Shown piece by piece: positions 57,322-64,000 of a stretch of DNA of 64,000 nucleotides. Below the pieces are notes generated by a model. The model was not told the DNA's origin. It saw only the letters and a program-made list of their open reading frames with translations, and did no database searches. Location: contig CANLSM010000001.1 of the NCBI GenBank assembly GCA_947493745.1, positions 1 to 64,000 of the forward strand, written 5' to 3'. The DNA is from an uncultured Paracoccaceae bacterium. Lineage in GTDB: Bacteria; Pseudomonadota; Alphaproteobacteria; Rhodobacterales; Rhodobacteraceae. A program made the position numbers and the translations under genes. Each line of letters opens with the position of its first letter. The stretch's first letter is position 1.

Positions 57322-58224
57322 ATGAGTGTCACCGAAATCAATCAGCTCCGACGTTACCCCGATCCGGCCTCGGCGCTGGAACTGATCAAGCCGATCACAT
57401 GGTTTCCGCCGATGTGGGCCTATCTCTGCGGGGTGGTTGCTTCAGGCGTCTCGCCCATGGGCTCCTTGGGGCTGGTTGTGCTGGGGATCCTGCTGGCAGG
57501 TCCGATTGTCTGCGGCATGAGCCAGGCCGCCAATGACTGGTGCGACCGCCATGTCGATGCCATCAACGAGCCGCATCGCCCAATCCCGTCCGGTCGCGTG
57601 CCGGGCCGCTGGGGCCTCTGGATTGCGCTTTGCATGACCGCGATTGCCCTGCTGGTCGGCTCTGCACTCGGCCCGTGGGGGTTCGGCGCTACGATCCTTG
57701 GCGTCATCGCCGCCTGGGCCTATTCGGCGGAACCCGTCCGCCTGAAGAAATCCGGCTGGTGGGGACCGGGCCTTGTCGGGCTTTGCTATGAAGGCCTGCC
57801 CTGGTTCACTGGTGCCGCCGTTCTGTCCGCTGGTGCGCCGTCCTGGCAGATCGTGCTGATCGCTGGTCTCTACGCGCTTGGGGCGCATGGGATCATGACA
57901 CTCAACGACTTCAAGGCGCTCGACGGGGACCGGCAGACCGGTGTGAACTCCCTGCCCGTCACTCTCGGACCAGCGCGCGCTGCACGAGTTGCCTGCTGGG
58001 TGATGGCGGTGCCGCAAGTGGTGGTCATCAGCCTGCTTGCAAGCTGGGATAAACCTGTTCACGCAGTCCTGATTGCAGGCCTTCTGGCAGTCCAGTTCTG
58101 GGCCATGACCGTGCTCTTGAGCAACCCCAAGTGTCGCGCGCCATGGTACAATGGCACCGGTGTCGGACCCTATGTGCTCGGCATGATGGTGGCTGCTTTC
58201 GCGCTCCGCTCCGTGGGAGGATAG
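57322..58224 (+). CDS. bchG: Bacteriochlorophyll synthase (geranylgeranyl/phytyl transferase)
   Basis: A 300-residue UbiA-type membrane prenyltransferase that attaches the C20 tail to bacteriochlorophyllide. LELIKPITWFPPMWAYLCGVV (core KPITWFPPMWAYLCG) is a BchG hallmark. The two Asp-rich motifs are NDWCDRHVDAINEPHRPIPSG and LNDFKALDGDRQTGVNSLP (cores NDWCDRHVDAIN and NDFKALDGD). About eight helices are predicted. The start is uncertain: ATG 57322 fits the family, while ATG 57301 and TTG 57286 are upstream alternatives, none with a strong ribosome site. Confidence 0.93.
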   Translation: MSVTEINQLRRYPDPASALELIKPITWFPPMWAYLCGVVASGVSPMGSLGLVVLGILLAGPIVCGMSQAANDWCDRHVDAINEPHRPIPSGRVPGRWGLWIALCMTAIALLVGSALGPWGFGATILGVIAAWAYSAEPVRLKKSGWWGPGLVGLCYEGLPWFTGAAVLSAGAPSWQIVLIAGLYALGAHGIMTLNDFKALDGDRQTGVNSLPVTLGPARAARVACWVMAVPQVVVISLLASWDKPVHAVLIAGLLAVQFWAMTVLLSNPKCRAPWYNGTGVGPYVLGMMVAAFALRSVGG

Positions 58225-58226
58225 GT

Positions 58227-59525
58227 ATGACCCTCTCATGGCTCTCAATTCTGCGTCTTGGTCTTGTCCAGATGGCGCTTGGCTCGGTCGTCGTGCTGAC
58301 CACCGCAACGATGAACCGGGTGATGGTGGTGGAACTTGCCTTTCCGGCCATGCTCCCCGGTATTCTGGTCGGCATCTACTATGCCACCCAATTCCTGCGC
58401 CCGCGCTTCGGCCACGGGGCCGATCAGGGACAGCGGCGGACATCGTGGATCGTCGGGGGGATCGTGCTGTTGGCCATCGGCGGAAGCTGCGCGTCGCTTT
58501 CGGTCGCGCTCATGGGGCAAAGCGGCTGGCTTGGAATTGCCGCGGCCATCCCATCCTTCGTTCTGATCGGTCTGGGAATAGGCGCAGCCGGAACCAACCT
58601 GCTGGCATTGCTGGCAGCCCGTGTCGCGCCGGAACGCAAGGCTGCCGCCGGATCGGCGGTCTGGATCATGATGGTGGCGGGTCTCGCCACCACGGGGATC
58701 ACCGTTGGCCAATTGCTTGATCCGTATACGCCTGCCAGGCTTGTCACGATCACTGTCGTGGTTGGCCTGATTGCCATCACGCTCAGCCTGATCGGTGTCT
58801 GGGGGATCGAACGAGAGCCTGCCGCCGCACAACGGCCAACATCCAAGATCGCGTTTCGCGATGCCCTGACAGAGGTCTGGAGCGATCCGGCCGCACGCGG
58901 GTTTGCCATTTTCGTCTTCGCCTCGATGTTCGCCTACAACACACAGGATCTGATCCTGGAGCCCTATGCGGGCCATGTGTTTGCCATGACGCCGGGTGAA
59001 AGCACGGCACTTGGCGGGCAGCATCATGCGGGCGCGCTGATGGGAATGCTGGCGGTGCTGGTCAGCGCGACGGCCCTGCGGCGCTGGATCAGCATCCCGG
59101 TCAGAGCCTGGATCATCGGCGGGTGCCTGGCATCCGGGGCCGCACTGATCGCACTCGGGATCGGCGGGCAGAACCCGGATACCTGGCCTATCGCGCTCAA
59201 CGTTTTCCTGCTCGGCTTTTCCAATGGCAGCTTTGCGGTCGCCGCCATCGGCGCAATGATGGGGCTGGCATCCGAGGGACGCTGCCCGCAGGAGGGTGTC
59301 CGCATGGGGCTCTTCGGGGCGGCGCAGGCGATTGCCTTCGGACTCGGCTCGCTGACCGGCACCATTCTAGTCGATATCACACGGGCCCTGATGAGCACCG
59401 ATGCTGGCGCCTACGGTGCCGTCTTCATGATGGAGGGGCTGCTTTTCGTGGCCTCGGCCATCTTCGCCTTCCGACTGAGCTTTCGCGAGAAACCGGCGCA
59501 TGTCGCCATGGTCCCAGGGGAATGA
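58227..59525 (+). CDS. PucC-family transporter of the bchG-bchP interval (Orf428 type)
   Basis: A 432-residue, 12-helix membrane protein of the LhaA/PucC branch of the MFS, known in this position as Orf428 or Bch2. TATMNRVMVVELAFPAMLPGIL (core NRVMVVEL) and QDLILEPYAGHVFAMTPGESTAL (core DLILEPYAGHVF) parallel LhaA. The ATG at 58227 follows GGGAGGATAGGT. It is two bases after bchG and overlaps bchP by 4 bases. It probably has a role in pigment delivery or antenna assembly, but the exact function is not settled. Confidence 0.9.
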   Translation: MTLSWLSILRLGLVQMALGSVVVLTTATMNRVMVVELAFPAMLPGILVGIYYATQFLRPRFGHGADQGQRRTSWIVGGIVLLAIGGSCASLSVALMGQSGWLGIAAAIPSFVLIGLGIGAAGTNLLALLAARVAPERKAAAGSAVWIMMVAGLATTGITVGQLLDPYTPARLVTITVVVGLIAITLSLIGVWGIEREPAAAQRPTSKIAFRDALTEVWSDPAARGFAIFVFASMFAYNTQDLILEPYAGHVFAMTPGESTALGGQHHAGALMGMLAVLVSATALRRWISIPVRAWIIGGCLASGAALIALGIGGQNPDTWPIALNVFLLGFSNGSFAVAAIGAMMGLASEGRCPQEGVRMGLFGAAQAIAFGLGSLTGTILVDITRALMSTDAGAYGAVFMMEGLLFVASAIFAFRLSFREKPAHVAMVPGE

Positions 59526-60706
59526 ACATGACCTATGATGTTGTCGTTGTTGGTGGCGGCCCTTCGGGGGCCACAGCAGCCGAGGACCTTGCGCGGTCGG
59601 GCGCGAAGGTCGCGCTTCTGGACCGGGCCGGACGGATCAAGCCTTGCGGTGGGGCCATCCCGCCGCGTCTGATTGCAGACTTTGACATTCCCGATGGCCA
59701 GATCGTCGCGCGCATCAAAACGGCCCGGATGATCTCTCCCACCGCGCGCAAGGTCGATATCCCGATCGAGAACGGTTTTGTCGGCATGGTCGACAGGGAG
59801 CATTTCGACCCGTTTCTGAGAAACCGCGCAGCGCTTGCTGGCGCAGATCGCTTCACCGGGACCTTCCAGAAGATCGAGAGGGATGCACACGGCACCCATG
59901 TTCTTTACCGCGAAAAGGAGACCGGAGCGACGGCTCGCCTGAGCACCAGACTGGTGATCGGGGCCGATGGTGCCCGCTCCAATGTCGCCAAGGCCGAGGT
60001 GCCGGGTGGCGACATCATTCCCTATGTCATTGCCTATCACGAGATCATCTCAGCCCCTCAGGGCGGTGAATACGACCCGGACCGCTGCGACGTGATCTAT
60101 GACGGCGCGATCTCGCCCGATTTCTACGGCTGGGTGTTCCCGCACGGATCACAGGCCAGCGTCGGGATGGGCACAGGGTTGCAGAACACGGATCTGAAAG
60201 CAGCCACCAAGGCATTGCGGCTGGCCAACGGGCTGGAGCATTGCGAGACGATAAGGCGCGAGGGCGCTCCGATCCCACTCAAACCCCTGAAACGCTGGGA
60301 CAATGGTCTCGACGTGGTGCTGGCCGGTGACGCAGCCGGTGTCGTGGCGCCGTCCTCGGGCGAGGGTATCTACTATGCGATGGTCGGCGGGCGGGTTGCC
60401 GCAACGGCTGCCATGGCGACACTTTCATCCGGTCGGGCCCGCGATTTGCAACTGGCCCGCAAACTCTTTATGCGCGAGCACAAGACGGTTTTCAGGGTAT
60501 TGGGTGCGATGCAGGACGCCTACTACAAATCCGACGAGCGGCGGGAACGCTTCGTCTCGCTCTGCCATGATGTCGATGTGCAGCGCCTGACTTTCGAGGC
60601 CTACATGAACAAGAAACTGGTCAGGGCCCGTCCCATGGCGCATCTGAAAATCATGGCCAAGAACATCGCCCACCTGACGCGGCTGATCCCGGCTGCCAGC
60701 ACCTGA
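59522..60706 (+). CDS. bchP: Geranylgeranyl reductase
   Basis: A 394-residue FAD-dependent reductase that saturates the geranylgeranyl tail to phytyl. The FAD motif is VVVGGGPSGATAAEDLARSG, RIKPCGGAIPPRLI is typical, and the second FAD motif is VLAGDAAGVVAPSSGEGIYYAMVGG (core GDAAGVVAPSSGEG). The N-terminus MNMTYDVVVV suits both ATGs at 59522 and 59528. The gene overlaps Orf428 by 4 bases and idi by one base. Confidence 0.95.
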   Translation: MNMTYDVVVVGGGPSGATAAEDLARSGAKVALLDRAGRIKPCGGAIPPRLIADFDIPDGQIVARIKTARMISPTARKVDIPIENGFVGMVDREHFDPFLRNRAALAGADRFTGTFQKIERDAHGTHVLYREKETGATARLSTRLVIGADGARSNVAKAEVPGGDIIPYVIAYHEIISAPQGGEYDPDRCDVIYDGAISPDFYGWVFPHGSQASVGMGTGLQNTDLKAATKALRLANGLEHCETIRREGAPIPLKPLKRWDNGLDVVLAGDAAGVVAPSSGEGIYYAMVGGRVAATAAMATLSSGRARDLQLARKLFMREHKTVFRVLGAMQDAYYKSDERRERFVSLCHDVDVQRLTFEAYMNKKLVRARPMAHLKIMAKNIAHLTRLIPAAST

Positions 60707-61233
60707 TGGACCTGATCCCGGCCTGGGAAAAAGGCAAGCTGAAGGCGCTGGAAAAGCTCTCGGTCCACCAGAAGGGGCTGAAGCACAAGGCCGTCTCGGT
60801 CTTTGTGATGAAGGGCAACAAGGTGCTTTTGCAGCGCCGGGCGCTTGGCAAATACCACACGCCAGGCCTTTGGGCGAATACATGCTGCACGCATCCACAC
60901 TGGATGGAGCATCCCCGCGACTGTGCCCTGCGCAGGCTGGAGCAGGAACTTGGCATCACCGGACTTGATCCGCAGTTTCGCGACCATGTGGAATACCGGG
61001 CGGATGTGGGCAATGGTCTGATCGAGCACGAACTGGTCGATATCTTCGTCGCGGACGCGCCCGATGATCTGCGGATCTTCCTCAACCCCGATGAGGTGAT
61101 GGAGATCGACTGGATGAGCCTCGATCAGTTGAGTGGTGATCTGAAGGAGCGCACGGATCGCTACACACCATGGCTGGCCATCTACATGGACCAGTTCGCG
61201 GACCGGATATTCGGAACCGCATCAGCCATCTGA
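60706..61233 (+). CDS. idi: Isopentenyl-diphosphate delta-isomerase (type I)
   Basis: A 175-residue Nudix-fold enzyme interconverting IPP and DMAPP, giving precursors for the pigment tail and carotenoids. The catalytic Cys is in NTCCTHPHW, the Nudix-like Glu set in ALRRLEQELGI, and a further catalytic Glu lies in ELVDIFVAD/NPDEVMEIDWM. It overlaps bchP by one base (TGATG). It ends 143 bases before the convergent puf operon end. Confidence 0.93.
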   Translation: MDLIPAWEKGKLKALEKLSVHQKGLKHKAVSVFVMKGNKVLLQRRALGKYHTPGLWANTCCTHPHWMEHPRDCALRRLEQELGITGLDPQFRDHVEYRADVGNGLIEHELVDIFVADAPDDLRIFLNPDEVMEIDWMSLDQLSGDLKERTDRYTPWLAIYMDQFADRIFGTASAI

Positions 61234-61234
61234 T

Positions 61235-61264
61235 AAAAAAGCCGCGAGGACGAAGCCCCGCGGC
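61235..61264 (-). terminator. Rho-independent terminator of the puf operon
   Basis: Read on the - strand, GCCGCG (61264-61259) pairs with CGCGGC (61246-61241). An inner GGG/TCC pairing encloses CTTCG, and six T residues follow (61240-61235). The T tract is only on this strand, so it terminates leftward puf transcripts. Rightward idi transcripts see the stem without T residues. Confidence 0.8.
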
Positions 61265-61272
61265 GTAAGGTT

Positions 61273-61322
61273 CCTGCCTTATGGCAGGGAGGGTAACCCT
61301 CTTTGAAAAGGCGGTTCGCCTT
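61273..61322. other. Array of three hairpins after the PufX-like gene
   Basis: Between the PufX-like stop and the terminator lie CCTGCC-TTAT-GGCAGG (61273-61288), AGGGT-A-ACCCT (61290-61300) and AAGGCG-GTT-CGCCTT (61308-61322). On the - strand the last is followed by TTTTC, so it may be an upstream weak terminator. Tandem stems here could also shield the puf mRNA from 3' exonucleases. Confidence 0.55.
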
Positions 61323-61375
61323 CCTTTGGTGTTGCCGACGCGTTACCGAGCCGGATGAAGGTCAGAAGGGTCTGG

Positions 61376-61528
61376 TCAGCCTGTCGGCAGGACAGTGCTG
61401 ATGAGGTAGAGGACAAAAATGAAGCCCCCGGTGACCCCCAGAACCAGCCCGGCCCAGATCGCGCCCTGCACCATCAGGCCGAGGATCTCGACCGAGGAGG
61501 TTGGAACCTTGGGTGTTTGATCGCTCAT
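61376..61528 (-). CDS. pufX: PufX-like core-complex polypeptide
   Basis: A 50-residue protein with one membrane helix (residues ~17-46). It follows pufM, the place of pufX in Rhodobacter, or of pufC in many other phototrophs. The stretch MVQGAIWAGLVLG then ending VLPTG matches the Rhodobacter PufX pattern M-x-GA-x-WAG-x-V-x-x-G ... LP, and Gly-rich GLVLGVTGG resembles the helix-packing region. It is shorter than the 78-82-residue Rhodobacter forms, mainly at the C-terminus. The ribosome site AGGAGG before ATG 61528 is excellent. Expected role: opening a quinone gate in the LH1 ring. Homology is inferred from short sequence. Confidence 0.72.
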   Translation of the reverse strand: MSDQTPKVPTSSVEILGLMVQGAIWAGLVLGVTGGFIFVLYLISTVLPTG

Positions 61529-61544
61529 TTCTCGCCTCCTAGTG

Positions 61545-62468
61545 TCAGTTGAGCGGCGCGAAGCCATGGATTTGCGCCCAGGTGAACCAGTCATCCACGA
61601 CCGTTCCGGTCAGAAGGATGCCGATGCCGCCGGTGATCGGGCAGAGGATGGCAAACCACCAGGCCCAACGGTGAATCCCTTCCATCGTGGCATTGAAGCC
61701 CATGGTCCAGCGCCAGAAAAGCGCTGCACGCTCGGACGCCGTGCCGCGATCCACGATCTGTTCCAGTTCCCGGTCGCCACCGAAGCGGGTCACCGAGAGG
61801 ATCGTCGCCCCGTGCATCGCGAACAGAAGCGCCGAGCCATAGAGGAACGCAATCGAGAGCGCATGGAACGGGTTGTAGAAGAGGTTGCCATAGGTGATGG
61901 AGAAATAGTTGGTCCAGTCGAGATGCGGGAAGATGCCGTATGGCACCGCCTCCGACCACGATCCCATCAGCACCGGCCGGATCAGACCCAGCACAAGGAA
62001 AAGCCAGATGGCCGCGGCAAAAGCCCAGCAGACATGCTTGCCCATTCCCAGCTCCTCAGCGCGCAGATAGGAGCGAACCCACCAGGACAGCACCGAGATC
62101 AGCAGGAAGAAGGAGGCGATGACCCACCAGCCGCCCTCATTCAGCGGTGGCATCGAAAGGCCGTATTCCGGTGCAGGTGGTTCCAGCGCCAGCCAGAACA
62201 GCTCCCGCCCGAAAACCGCGATGTTGAAATCCACCGAGATCAGCATGTTGAAGCCTACGATGAAGAACCACAGCAGGCCCGTCGCAATCGAGGTAAGCCC
62301 GAACCAGCCCAGATAGATCGGCCCGAGCTGTGCGTTGCCAAGCTTGCCGATCAGCGTGTTGTAGCTGGCGGACCTGGTGCGGAACTCGGTCGCGACGTCG
62401 CCGGTCATGCCCATCTCGGGGGCACCCTGAACCTGCACCTGGGTGAAAATATTCTGATATTCAGCCAT
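61545..62468 (-). CDS. pufM: Photosynthetic reaction centre subunit M
   Basis: A 307-residue protein with five transmembrane helices. [18 protein letters not shown] is the typical N-terminus. The chlorophyll and iron ligands are in [26 protein letters not shown] (core [17 protein letters not shown]), and [20 protein letters not shown] (core [13 protein letters not shown]) holds the iron-site Glu and His. It pairs with PufL in the reaction-centre core. It follows pufL after 12 bases and precedes the PufX-like gene by 16 bases. Confidence 0.97.
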   Translation of the reverse strand: MAEYQNIFTQVQVQGAPEMGMTGDVATEFRTRSASYNTLIGKLGNAQLGPIYLGWFGLTSIATGLLWFFIVGFNMLISVDFNIAVFGRELFWLALEPPAPEYGLSMPPLNEGGWWVIASFFLLISVLSWWVRSYLRAEELGMGKHVCWAFAAAIWLFLVLGLIRPVLMGSWSEAVPYGIFPHLDWTNYFSITYGNLFYNPFHALSIAFLYGSALLFAMHGATILSVTRFGGDRELEQIVDRGTASERAALFWRWTMGFNATMEGIHRWAWWFAILCPITGGIGILLTGTVVDDWFTWAQIHGFAPLN

Positions 62469-62480
62469 GATATCTTCTCC

Positions 62481-63311
62481 TCAAATGTCGGCCCAGAAGG
62501 GCAGGAACAGCCACCAGTCCCACCAGGTCGACCAGGCGTCGAACCAGATGGTGCCGGAGATCACGATGCAGACCGCGCTCCAGAACCCGGCATTGAGCGC
62601 GAGCAGCAGGCCGAGCCGGTGAATGCCCAGCGTGCCGACCGAATAACCGATGAAATCCCGGAAGAAGGTGTCCTCATGCTCGGGTGATTTCATCTCCTCG
62701 CCCTTCTTGGGATTGGCCGCAGAAAGGATCAGCCCGCCATGCAGGGAGAGCGCCAGACAGGTGGTGAAAAAGAAGCTCACAGCCAGCATGTGCGCGGGGT
62801 TGTAGTGGAAGTTGCCATAGGCATAGCCGGTGTTGGAAACCCAATCGAGATGGCTGAAAATGCCGTATGGGAAACCATGACCCCAGGCGCCCATCAGAAC
62901 CGGTCGGATCACCACCAGCGTGACATAGGCGAAGATCGCAACCCCGAAAGCGAACGGCACGTGATAGCCGATGCCAAGCTTGCGGCAGATCTCCACCTCG
63001 CGGAACATCCAGCTTACAAAGGCCCCGATCGCACAGATCGTGATGATCTGCCAGAGCCCGCCTTCGGCAAGTGGAGCCAGTGCGAGGCCGTATTCAAGCG
63101 GCGGTGGATCGATGGAGATAAGCCACGGGTTCCAGGTGTCCCCCAATGCCGCTCCCCACAGGATCAGAATGGTGCCGAGGGCTGCGAAAAAGATCGTCGC
63201 GACCCCGAAAAAACCGACATAGAACGGCCCGACCCAGAAATCGAACAGGTCACCGCCGATCAGCGTACCTCCGCGTACGCGATATTTTCTCTCGAAGCTG
63301 AGCAAGGCCAT
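62481..63311 (-). CDS. pufL: Photosynthetic reaction centre subunit L
   Basis: A 276-residue protein with five transmembrane helices. The start [35 protein letters not shown] (core [18 protein letters not shown] type) is typical. [28 protein letters not shown] (core [16 protein letters not shown]) contains the special-pair and iron His residues, and [16 protein letters not shown] another His ligand. The ATG at 63311 follows CGGAGATATG. A strong stem-loop separates it from pufA, as in Rhodobacter. Confidence 0.97.
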   Translation of the reverse strand: MALLSFERKYRVRGGTLIGGDLFDFWVGPFYVGFFGVATIFFAALGTILILWGAALGDTWNPWLISIDPPPLEYGLALAPLAEGGLWQIITICAIGAFVSWMFREVEICRKLGIGYHVPFAFGVAIFAYVTLVVIRPVLMGAWGHGFPYGIFSHLDWVSNTGYAYGNFHYNPAHMLAVSFFFTTCLALSLHGGLILSAANPKKGEEMKSPEHEDTFFRDFIGYSVGTLGIHRLGLLLALNAGFWSAVCIVISGTIWFDAWSTWWDWWLFLPFWADI

Positions 63312-63379
63312 ACTTCATATCTCCGCGTTTGGCGGCCCGCCGGATCATCGCCGATCTCAAAGCCGTCTATTGGTGTCAT

Positions 63380-63413
63380 GTTGCGGGCGAAAGTGGGCAC
63401 CACCGCCCGCAAC
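63380..63413 (-). promoter_or_regulatory. pufA-pufL intercistronic stem-loop
   Basis: GTTGCGGGCG (63413-63404 on the - strand) pairs perfectly with CGCCCGCAAC (63389-63380), and an inner GTGG/CCAC adds four pairs with a small bulge. It lies in the 146-base pufA-pufL gap. In Rhodobacter capsulatus a stem-loop in this place blocks 3' decay and keeps pufBA mRNA more abundant than pufLM. The same role is expected here. Confidence 0.75.
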
Positions 63414-63457
63414 TGTTGGTGTCTGGAACGAAACCCGGCCCCAGAGAGCAGGAAGCG

Positions 63458-63619
63458 TCAGCCTCCGGCCTTCTGTGCAGCCAGTTCGAACCAGTTGTAG
63501 TGATCCGTGCTGAGCAGGACGAGATGGATCATCGCCGCCAGCAGGAAGAGGAAAACGCCTTGTGCTACAAACACGCGGCGCGGGTCGAAAATCAGCCAGA
63601 TCTTGTAGAACTTTGCCAT
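63458..63619 (-). CDS. pufA: Light-harvesting 1 alpha polypeptide
   Basis: A 53-residue antenna subunit with one transmembrane helix. The N-terminus [20 protein letters not shown] (20 residues, charged and amphipathic) is typical of LH1 alpha. The bacteriochlorophyll-ligating His is in [12 protein letters not shown], followed by a C-terminal YNWFELAA. It lies 14 bases after pufB with GGAGGGATTG before its start. Confidence 0.95.
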   Translation of the reverse strand: MAKFYKIWLIFDPRRVFVAQGVFLFLLAAMIHLVLLSTDHYNWFELAAQKAGG

Positions 63620-63633
63620 ATCTCAATCCCTCC

Positions 63634-63783
63634 TCAGAACCACGGACGCCAGAGAAGCACAGCCAGATGAGCAACACCTGCAACGGCTACGAAAAGCCAC
63701 AGACCGCTCATATAGACAGAGTGCAATTCCTGCGCCTGGTCATCGGTTAGACCTGTGAAGGACAGGTCGGTATTGTCAGCCAT
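63634..63783 (-). CDS. pufB: Light-harvesting 1 beta polypeptide
   Basis: A 49-residue antenna subunit. The N-terminus [20 protein letters not shown] is acidic and typical of LH1 beta. The His ligand is in [16 protein letters not shown], with the usual C-terminal WRPWF. The first His (ELHSVY) corresponds to the conserved stromal-side His. The start at 63783 follows CCGGAGGATTG. It is the first complete gene of the puf operon in this window. Confidence 0.95.
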   Translation of the reverse strand: MADNTDLSFTGLTDDQAQELHSVYMSGLWLFVAVAGVAHLAVLLWRPWF

Positions 63784-63811
63784 AAACAATCCTCCGGATA
63801 GCTAGACTGAT

Positions 63812-63883
63812 GCCACAGGACCCTGTGGCTCGGGCGCTCGGTCGGGCGAACCCTTCCAAGCGATCCATCCGCGGAAACGCGGA
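63812..63883. other. Two stem-loops between pufQ and pufB
   Basis: GCCACAGG-AC-CCTGTGGC spans 63812-63829 with an 8-base perfect stem. TCCGCG-GAAA-CGCGGA spans 63868-63883. Both lie in the 120-base pufQ-pufB gap. No T tract follows on the - strand. They may affect processing or stability at the 5' side of pufBA mRNA. A smaller dyad (CCCTGT-C-ACAGGG, 63899-63911) covers the pufQ stop. Confidence 0.6.
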
Positions 63884-63903
63884 ATGAATTGCGGGCTCCC
63901 CTG

Positions 63904-64000
63904 TCACAGGGAGAAAATTCTCGGCGTGATCACCTGCGCCTGATCCCAGGCGCGTCCGATCATGCCCTTGTTGGGCTCAGGCCGCGTCAGCCCGATCAGC
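63904..64000 (-). CDS. pufQ: PufQ, C-terminal part (cut by the window end)
   Basis: The last 31 residues and stop of a gene running in from beyond 64000. The sequence GRAWDQAQVITPRIFSL matches the PufQ C-terminal pattern (xARAW-x-EA-x-x-ITP-x-IF). PufQ is a small membrane protein that stimulates bacteriochlorophyll synthesis and is the first gene of puf operons in this group. A BchZ end was considered, but the motif and the position directly before pufB favour PufQ. Confidence 0.75.
   Translation of the reverse strand, partial: LIGLTRPEPNKGMIGRAWDQAQVITPRIFSL

Noticed and set aside
63904-64000. C-terminal end of bchZ instead of pufQ
   Set aside because: The GRAW-x-QA-x-x-ITP-x-IF pattern and the place directly before pufB fit PufQ better.

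Overview
The window looks like a chromosomal segment of a Roseobacter-type alphaproteobacterium (Rhodobacteraceae) that can do aerobic anoxygenic photosynthesis. The main reason is the right third, which is most of a photosynthesis gene cluster: bacteriochlorophyll genes, the puh and puf reaction-centre operons, the oxygen-dependent cyclase AcsF, and the regulators PpaA and PpsR. TRAP and tripartite tricarboxylate transporters and an Anbu proteasome cluster fit the same group. The species cannot be named from the sequence alone.

Layout. (1) 1-4741: end of an integrated island, visibly richer in A+T than the rest. It has a small membrane-anchored protein, a PHP-domain plus ABC-ATPase protein overlapping a 98-residue partner (a candidate conflict or defence pair), a palindromic repeat, and a P4-type integrase with two direct repeats at its start codon. 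(2) 5042-13763: a catabolic locus with an intradiol ring-cleavage dioxygenase, a TRAP transporter, an OsmC-like protein, a RutE-like flavin reductase and an FAH-family hydrolase in one leftward operon. Divergent to it are a YciI-like protein, an FCD-type GntR regulator and a malonyl-CoA synthetase. (3) 14007-19465: surface-glycan genes (three glycosyltransferases, a UDP-glucuronate 4-epimerase and an ArnA-dehydrogenase-like enzyme). (4) 19710-27862: a TetR/quinone-reductase pair with three operator-like dyads, a LysR-tctCBA-CoA-transferase locus, a peptidoglycan-binding/CHAP-like protein and a RibD-type reductase. (5) 28000-32806: an Anbu proteasome/transglutaminase/alpha-E/ATP-grasp cluster. 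(6) 32860-37141: a hydantoin-like catabolic locus (SDR, DapA-type lyase, hydantoin-racemase-like protein, VOC protein, divergent hydantoinase). (7) 37212-39543: a DUF188 protein, SelO and a DUF4396 membrane protein.

(8) 39594-64000: the photosynthesis cluster. A long leftward operon runs bchF-bchN-bchB-bchH-bchL-bchM-lhaA-puhA-puhB-puhC-orf-acsF-puhE-hemA, with many start/stop overlaps. Divergent to it are ppaA-ppsR and then bchG-orf428-bchP-idi. Facing these is the puf operon (pufQ partial, pufB, pufA, pufL, pufM, then a 50-residue PufX-like gene). Three TGT-N12-ACA sites of the PpsR/CrtJ type lie before bchF, before ppaA and at the start of bchG, so the repressor encoded here probably controls its own neighbourhood. 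A strong stem-loop separates pufBA from pufLM, and a hairpin with a T tract ends the operon.

The genes cooperate as follows. HemA supplies aminolevulinate. BchH, BchM, AcsF, BchLNB and BchF carry protoporphyrin toward bacteriochlorophyllide. BchG and BchP add and reduce the tail made from Idi-derived isoprenoid. LhaA, Orf428, PuhB, PuhC and PuhE assist assembly of the PuhA-PufLM-PufAB core complex.
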